Positions 58,860 to 64,000 of a stretch of 64,000 nt of DNA are shown here, piece by piece. The first letter of the stretch is position 1. The number at the start of each line of letters is the position of its first letter. Location of the stretch: positions 3,410,001-3,474,000 of the forward strand of contig NZ_CP162553.1 of the NCBI RefSeq assembly GCF_040939785.1, read 5' to 3'. The translations under genes and the position numbers were made by a program. The notes beneath the pieces were generated by a model. That model did no database searches. It saw only the letters and a program-made list of their open reading frames with translations, and was not told the DNA's origin. The DNA is from Bradyrhizobium lupini. GTDB taxonomy: Bacteria; Pseudomonadota; Alphaproteobacteria; Rhizobiales; Xanthobacteraceae.

Positions 58860-61649
58860 ATGGACAGCGTCGCGACTGAACACAAGGCCGAGGTGGACGA
58901 TCGCTTCGACACCGCGCGGATCACCGCCGCGGTCGATGCGCTTGCCGAGAAGCACCAGGGACGCGAGGACGCGTTCCGCACGGCCATGGCGCAACTGCTC
59001 AAGGCCGAGCTGATTGCCTCGCGCGCTGCGGCACAGACGATCCTGCTGAAGGACCGTCACGGCCGGCGCTGCGCCGAGCGGCTGTGCCACGTGCAGGACG
59101 AGATCATCCGCATCCTGTATTCGGCCGCGACCCGCCATCTCTACCGCTCGCCGATTCCGAGCGGTGCCGAGCGCATGGCAGTGGTGGCGACCGGCGGCTA
59201 TGGCCGCGGCCTGATGGCCCCCGAGTCCGACATCGATCTGCTCTTCATCCTGCCCTACAAGCAGACCGCCTGGGGCGAGCAGGTCGCCGAGGCCATTCTC
59301 TATTGCCTCTGGGACATGGGGCTGAAGGTCGGTCACGCCACGCGCTCGGTCGACGAGTCGATCCGGCAGGCGCGCGGCGACATGACCATCCGCACCGCGA
59401 TCCTGGAGACGCGCTTCCTTACCGGAGACCGGCCGCTCTATGACGAGCTGGTTGCCCGCTTCGACAAGGAGGTCGTGCAAGGCACCGCGTCCGAGTTCGT
59501 CACCGCGAAACTCGCCGAGCGTGAGGAGCGGCATCGCCGCGGCGGCCAATCGCGTTATCTGGTCGAACCCAACGTCAAGGACGGCAAGGGTGCGCTCCGC
59601 GACCTGCACACGCTGTTCTGGATCGCGAAGTACGTCTACCGCGTGAGCGACACCGACGAACTGGTCGACCGCGGCGTGTTCGACGCGCAGGAATACCGCA
59701 CCTTCCGCCGCTGCGCCGACTTCCTCTGGTCGGTGCGCTGCAATCTTCACTTTTACTCCGGTCGCCCTGAAGAGCGCCTCTCCTTCGACCTCCAGCGCGA
59801 GATCGCCGTCCGGCTCGGCTACACCTCGCATCCCGGCATGCAGGACGTCGAACGCTTCATGAAGCACTACTTCCTGGTCGCCAAGGAAGTCGGCAACCTC
59901 ACCGCCATCCTCTGCGCCAAGCTCGAGGACCAGCAGGCCAAGCCCGCGCCGGTGCTGAGCCGGATGATGGCGCGGCTGCGCCCCACCGCGGTGAAGCGGC
60001 GAGTGCCCGACAGCGACGACTTCATCGTCGACAACAACCGCATCAACGTCGCCGCGCCCGACGTGTTCAAGCATGATCCGGTCAATTTGATCCGCATCTT
60101 CCGTCTGGCGCAGAAGAACAATCTCGCCTTCCACCCGGACGCGATGCGCGACGTGACGCGTTCGCTCGGCCTGATCAACGCGCAGATGCGCGAGAATCCC
60201 GAAGCCAACCGGCTGTTGATGGAGATCCTGACATCCGACAACGCGGAAATCGTGCTGCGGCGGATGAACGAGACCGGCGTGCTCGGCCATTTCATCCGTG
60301 CCTTCGGCAAGATCGTCTCGATGATGCAGTTCAACATGTATCATCACTACACCGTCGACGAGCATTTGATCCGCTGCGTCGGGTTCCTCCAGGACATCGA
60401 ACGCGGCGGCATCGAGGAATTCGCGGTGGCGAGCGACCTGATGCGCAAGATCCGGCCGGAGCATCGCTCCGTGATCTACATTGCGACGCTGCTGCACGAC
60501 GTCGCCAAGGGCCGGCCCGAGGATCACTCGATCGCCGGCGCCAAGGTGGCGCGACGGCTCTGCCCGCGGCTCGGCTTCAGTCCGGCCGACACCGAGCTCG
60601 TGGCCTGGCTGATCGAGGAGCATCTGACGATGTCCACGGTCGCACAGTCGCGCGATCTCTCCGACCGCAAGACCATCGAGAATTTCGCCGCCGTGGTGCA
60701 GTCGGTCGAGCAGATGAAGCTCTTGACGATCCTGACCACCGCCGACATCCGCGGCGTCGGCCCAGGCGTGTGGAACGGCTGGAAGGCGCAGCTCTTGCGC
60801 TCGCTGTACTACGAGACCGAACCGGTGCTGACGGGTGGCTTCTCGGAGGTAGACCGCGGCAAGCGGCTCACGGCCGCGTATGCCGAATTCCGTAACGCCT
60901 TCGCGGAATGGCCGGCGGAAGAGCTCGACGCCTATATCGCCCGGCACTATCCGGCCTATTGGCTCAAGGTCGAGCTGCCGCGCAAGATCCGCCACGCGCG
61001 CTTCGTCCGTGCCAGCGAGCAGGCGGGCCACAAGCTCGCGATCAATGTCGGCTTCGACGAGGTGCGTGGCGTCACCGAGCTGACCATCTTCGCCGCCGAC
61101 CATCCCTGGCTGCTGTCGATCATCGCAGGCGCCTGTGCCTCGGCCGGTGCCAACATCGTCGATGCCCAGATCTACACCACGACCGACGGTCGCGCGCTCG
61201 ACACCATCTCGATTTCCAGGGAATACGACCGCGACGAGGACGAGGGACGGCGCGCCACACGCATCGGCGAGATGATCGAGGACGTGCTGGAAGGCAAGCT
61301 GCGTCTGCCCGAAGTGGTGGCCCGGCGCACCGTGCGCGGCAAGGCGCGGCCGTTCGTGATCGAGCCGGAAGTGACCATCAACAACCAATGGTCCGACCGC
61401 TACACAGTGATCGAAATGTCCGGCCTCGACCGCCCCGGGCTGCTCTACGAGCTGACCACCGCGATCTCGAAGCTCAACCTCAACATCGCCTCGGCCCATG
61501 TCGCGACCTTCGGCGAGCGCGCGCGCGACGTGTTCTACGTCACCGATCTCCTGGGCGCACAGATCAGCGCGCCGACACGTCAGGCCGCGATCAAGAGCGC
61601 GCTGACCCACGTGATGGCCGGCGACAAGGCGGTTCAGCCAGCGGCCTGA
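58860..61649 (+). CDS. glnD: PII uridylyltransferase/uridylyl-removing enzyme GlnD
   Basis: A 929-residue nitrogen sensor. The nucleotidyltransferase site GGYGRGLMAPESDIDLLF lies near residue 111, an HD phosphohydrolase site LLHDVAK near 544, and two C-terminal ACT domains (about 735-820 and 845-925) bind glutamine. It adds or removes UMP on PII proteins (GlnB/GlnK) according to glutamine level, controlling Ntr regulation and glutamine synthetase. A complete, full-length gene with the expected start. Confidence 0.97.
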   Translation: MDSVATEHKAEVDDRFDTARITAAVDALAEKHQGREDAFRTAMAQLLKAELIASRAAAQTILLKDRHGRRCAERLCHVQDEIIRILYSAATRHLYRSPIPSGAERMAVVATGGYGRGLMAPESDIDLLFILPYKQTAWGEQVAEAILYCLWDMGLKVGHATRSVDESIRQARGDMTIRTAILETRFLTGDRPLYDELVARFDKEVVQGTASEFVTAKLAEREERHRRGGQSRYLVEPNVKDGKGALRDLHTLFWIAKYVYRVSDTDELVDRGVFDAQEYRTFRRCADFLWSVRCNLHFYSGRPEERLSFDLQREIAVRLGYTSHPGMQDVERFMKHYFLVAKEVGNLTAILCAKLEDQQAKPAPVLSRMMARLRPTAVKRRVPDSDDFIVDNNRINVAAPDVFKHDPVNLIRIFRLAQKNNLAFHPDAMRDVTRSLGLINAQMRENPEANRLLMEILTSDNAEIVLRRMNETGVLGHFIRAFGKIVSMMQFNMYHHYTVDEHLIRCVGFLQDIERGGIEEFAVASDLMRKIRPEHRSVIYIATLLHDVAKGRPEDHSIAGAKVARRLCPRLGFSPADTELVAWLIEEHLTMSTVAQSRDLSDRKTIENFAAVVQSVEQMKLLTILTTADIRGVGPGVWNGWKAQLLRSLYYETEPVLTGGFSEVDRGKRLTAAYAEFRNAFAEWPAEELDAYIARHYPAYWLKVELPRKIRHARFVRASEQAGHKLAINVGFDEVRGVTELTIFAADHPWLLSIIAGACASAGANIVDAQIYTTTDGRALDTISISREYDRDEDEGRRATRIGEMIEDVLEGKLRLPEVVARRTVRGKARPFVIEPEVTINNQWSDRYTVIEMSGLDRPGLLYELTTAISKLNLNIASAHVATFGERARDVFYVTDLLGAQISAPTRQAAIKSALTHVMAGDKAVQPAA

Positions 61650-61673
61650 CTTCTCTCGTCATTCCCCGCTGAA

Positions 61674-62573
61674 TCATCGCGCCGACTTTTGTTCGGAGAA
61701 TCGCAGCGCGTTCACCAGCGCAGACAGCGTCGCCGGTTGATGCCGACGACTGGGATAATACATGAAGAAGCCCGGAATTGGCGGAGTCCAATCCTCCAGC
61801 ACCCGGACAAGGCGGCGCTTCGCAACATATTCGGCGACCTGCTCTTCATAAGCGAGTCCCACACCAACCCCGGCGAGCGCCGCCTGGATCACCAAGTGGG
61901 TATCGTCAATGATGAGTGGGCCGTTCACGTTGATCGTGACCGACTTTCGTCCCTGCTGAAACTCCCACCGATATGGTCCACCCGCAAGACGCAGCGTAAT
62001 GCACCGATGATCGTTCAGATCCTTTGGTTTCTTGGGGATGCTTCGTGAAGCGAAATAGCTTGGCGAGCCCACTACCGCCAATCGCAGTTCGGGCGTGAGG
62101 CGAACCGCGATCATATCCTTTTGAATGTACTCGCCAAGCTGGATACCGGCATCGAACTCGCCTGCAACAAGGTCCACGGGGCCAGTGACGGTAACAACGT
62201 CCAGAACGATGTCCGGGTAGGACTCAGCGAAAGCTCTCAACCGCGGCAACAACACCATCACGGCAGCTGATCGTGACATTACGATTCGGAGACGACCTTC
62301 GGGTCGCTGCCGAACACTTCGGGCCTTGTCGAGGGCGTGACGAATTTGCTCAAGCGCCGGAGACAAGTCTTCCAAAAGAGCTGCCCCCGCAGCGGTTGGC
62401 GCAACGCTCTTGGTTGTTCGAGCGAGCAGCTGCAGCTCAAGCCGTTGCTCAAGCCTCCGGATTGTGTGACTCAAGGCAGACTGAGACACACCCAGCTTTA
62501 TCGCAGCGCGCGTAAAGCTTCGTTCACTAGCCACGATTGCGAACGTCGCGAGCTCGTTCAATTCGTTTGTCAT
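61674..62573 (-). CDS. LysR-family transcriptional regulator
   Basis: A 299-residue LysR regulator. The N-terminal helix-turn-helix spans FAIVASERSFTRAAIKL and VSQSALSHTIRRLEQRL; the effector-binding domain follows. Its target is unknown; the NTF2-like gene transcribed away from it at 62764 is a plausible one, since LysR genes often face their targets. Base composition is visibly lower in GC than neighbouring glnD, suggesting later acquisition. Confidence 0.9.
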   Translation of the reverse strand: MTNELNELATFAIVASERSFTRAAIKLGVSQSALSHTIRRLEQRLELQLLARTTKSVAPTAAGAALLEDLSPALEQIRHALDKARSVRQRPEGRLRIVMSRSAAVMVLLPRLRAFAESYPDIVLDVVTVTGPVDLVAGEFDAGIQLGEYIQKDMIAVRLTPELRLAVVGSPSYFASRSIPKKPKDLNDHRCITLRLAGGPYRWEFQQGRKSVTINVNGPLIIDDTHLVIQAALAGVGVGLAYEEQVAEYVAKRRLVRVLEDWTPPIPGFFMYYPSRRHQPATLSALVNALRFSEQKSAR

Positions 62574-62763
62574 CGTCTATGAATATCGATCATAAGCCCA
62601 TGCCGTGCAAGTCGGCTGGCTTCATAAACAACTATGCCGTAGGCTCCCACCCGCAATTCGACGACTTACGGTGCTTTTCTGCACGGGGCGCCAGGCTGAC
62701 GCTCGGCACGGCTGGCCGGGCCGGGCCGCATGAATGCCCGGTGTAACGGCTTTGAGGATGACA

Positions 62764-63132
62764 ATGAATACGGACGTTCCCGCCTTGCACTCCCTTGCGC
62801 AAACCTATTTCGATGCTGCCTATGAAATGGATGCCGAGAAATTTGCATCCATATTTCACCCCTTGAGTTCCGTGACGAAGGTCGCCGAGGACGGCAACGT
62901 GGGCGTGACGCCGATTGCGACCTGGCTGGCAGCGGTCCGCGACATGAAAGCTCCAAAGCAACAGGGCTTCGAGCGAGACGATCAGATCCTGTCGACGGAT
63001 GTTGAAGGAGAGCTCGCGCTTTTGAAGGTGAAATTGCGCATCCCGCCGCGTTACTTCACAGACCTGTTGTCGTGCTTGAAGGTGAACGGGACTTGGAAGA
63101 TCGTGCAGAAAGTAATGACGTCGAACGTCTGA
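62764..63132 (+). CDS. NTF2-like protein (second copy)
   Basis: A 122-residue NTF2-like protein with YFDAAYEMDAEKFASIFHP near its start and RYFTDLLSCLKVNGTW near its end, clearly similar to the one at 29976-30350. The ATG at 62764 has GAGG seven bases upstream; an ATG at 62758 is also possible. It is divergent from the LysR gene and has a similar lower GC content. Ligand or reaction unknown. Confidence 0.72.
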   Translation: MNTDVPALHSLAQTYFDAAYEMDAEKFASIFHPLSSVTKVAEDGNVGVTPIATWLAAVRDMKAPKQQGFERDDQILSTDVEGELALLKVKLRIPPRYFTDLLSCLKVNGTWKIVQKVMTSNV

Positions 63133-63226
63133 TGGATTCGGTCACGGCGGGGGAGAGCGGCCGAAGGCTCGCTCGACGGCCCATCGCCGGCCGCCGCCAA
63201 TCGCTCAACCGTTGTCAAACAGGCGC

Positions 63227-63757
63227 TTAGACCGCCACGCCTTCATGCCGCAGCAGCCAGCGCTTGCGCTCGAGGCCGCCGCCATACTTCACCAGAGAAC
63301 CATCGGCGCCGATCAGGCGGTGGCACGGCAGCACCACGCTGATCGGATTGGAGCCGTTGGCATGGCCGACGGCGCGAATGGCTTTGGGCGTGTCGATCCT
63401 TGCGGCGAGCGCGCCGTAACTCATTGTGGTGCCGACAGGGATTTGCGCCAATGCATTCCAGACCTTCTGCTGGAACGGCGTGCCGGCGATGCGCCAGGCG
63501 ATGTCTGAGAGCTGGCCGAGATCGCCGTCGAAATAGTCCGACAGCGCAGTCCGCATGGCCGCGGGCGCGGGCTGGTCACTCAGGTCCACCAGACCGTAAT
63601 GCAGGCGCAAGAGCTCGCGCATGCGGTGCTCGTAATCCTCCCAGTCGAGCGCGCGCAAGGCGCCCTCAGCGTCGGTGATCAGCAGCGCGATCCCGATCGG
63701 CGTCGCCAGCCGATCGAGGCCGAAGCTTACAGGCGGTTTGGTCGGTCGCGCGGGCAT
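63227..63757 (-). CDS. ogt: Methylated-DNA-[protein]-cysteine S-methyltransferase
   Basis: A 176-residue O6-alkylguanine repair protein. The acceptor Cys145 is in PCHRLIG, preceded by a typical helix-turn-helix (GTTMSYGALAARI) that flips the damaged base. It transfers the alkyl group to itself in a single-turnover reaction. There is no Ada regulatory domain, so it is the Ogt-type. The ATG at 63757 is selected over an upstream one. Confidence 0.93.
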   Translation of the reverse strand: MPARPTKPPVSFGLDRLATPIGIALLITDAEGALRALDWEDYEHRMRELLRLHYGLVDLSDQPAPAAMRTALSDYFDGDLGQLSDIAWRIAGTPFQQKVWNALAQIPVGTTMSYGALAARIDTPKAIRAVGHANGSNPISVVLPCHRLIGADGSLVKYGGGLERKRWLLRHEGVAV

Positions 63758-63847
63758 TGCGGCACCATTGCATCGAAACACGCCATCGCACTTGCCACGC
63801 CAGCCGTGCTAGCGTCCACCCGAAAGCTGACGCTGGGGGAGCTCAAC

Positions 63848-64000
63848 TTGATCTGGATCGCGAATATCCTGGTGGCGCTGGTCGCCGCACTGCACGCTTA
63901 CTTCCTGATCCTGGAGATGTTGCTCTGGGACAAGCCGCAGGGCTTGAAGGTTTTCCGCAACACGCCGGAGAAGGCAGCGATCACCAAGGTGCTGGCCGCG
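63848..64000 (+). CDS. DUF1304 family membrane protein, N-terminal fragment
   Basis: The first 51 codons run off the end of the window, starting at TTG 63848 with GGGGGAGC upstream. The sequence has one membrane helix (ANILVALVAALHAYFLILE) followed by LLWDKPQGLKVFRNTPE, which is typical of the small DUF1304 membrane proteins. Function unknown. Confidence 0.8.
   Translation, partial: MIWIANILVALVAALHAYFLILEMLLWDKPQGLKVFRNTPEKAAITKVLAA

Noticed and set aside
58716..61610. A 964-codon open frame opposite glnD
   Set aside because: It is the GC-rich antisense shadow of glnD, with His/Asp/Arg-rich sequence and no recognisable domain.

Overview
The window is about 65% GC and reads as a chromosomal stretch of a Bradyrhizobium species close to B. 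japonicum/diazoefficiens. The evidence is codon use, dispersed palindromic repeats of types common in that genus, and an amino acid:[carrier protein] ligase whose zinc-ligand positions (Cys131, Glu176, Cys279) coincide with those I recall for B. japonicum Bll0957. I saw no rRNA, tRNA, CRISPR array, transposase or phage gene.

Layout. 1-6 kb: start of a urea ABC transporter operon (urtB start, urtA) facing away from an NCS1-permease/histidine-kinase fusion and its LuxR-type response regulator. 6-11.3 kb: flavin monooxygenase, trypsin-like protease, HAD protein and the methionine-salvage pair mtnP-mtnA. 11.4-15.2 kb: carrier protein, acyl-CoA-dehydrogenase-like protein, amino acid:[carrier protein] ligase and acyltransferase. 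15.4-23.4 kb: two c-di-GMP proteins on either side of a tripartite tricarboxylate transporter (tctCBA). 23.5-33 kb: housekeeping and envelope genes (rpmF, mtgA, polyprenyl synthase), a caspase-like protein, a GFA protein, an NTF2-like protein, a class A beta-lactamase and a Na+/H+ antiporter.

33-43.7 kb: amidase, Rieske oxygenase, TauD-type dioxygenase, ispG, a DMT permease, zur, a marR-emrA-emrB efflux operon with a clear palindromic operator, and a phosphotransferase. 43.7-49.3 kb: a membrane chemoreceptor, then aromatic-ring cleavage genes (pcaG, pcaH, a hydroxyquinol/catechol dioxygenase, pcaF). 49.5-64 kb: mutS, a soluble triple-PAS chemoreceptor, a membrane protein, an OsmC protein, an aliphatic-sulfonate-type ABC transporter, glnD, a lower-GC insert (LysR plus NTF2-like), ogt and the start of a DUF1304 gene.

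Seven genes between 3.1 and 32.7 kb carry a one-base frame change, several of them in homopolymers (for example C6 read as C5). None was found in the second half. Each reading frame rejoins perfectly, so sequencing or assembly indels are a likely explanation, but real mutation cannot be excluded. The most interesting biology is the transporter-kinase fusion facing the urea uptake operon, and the ribosome-independent aminoacyl-carrier-protein cluster.
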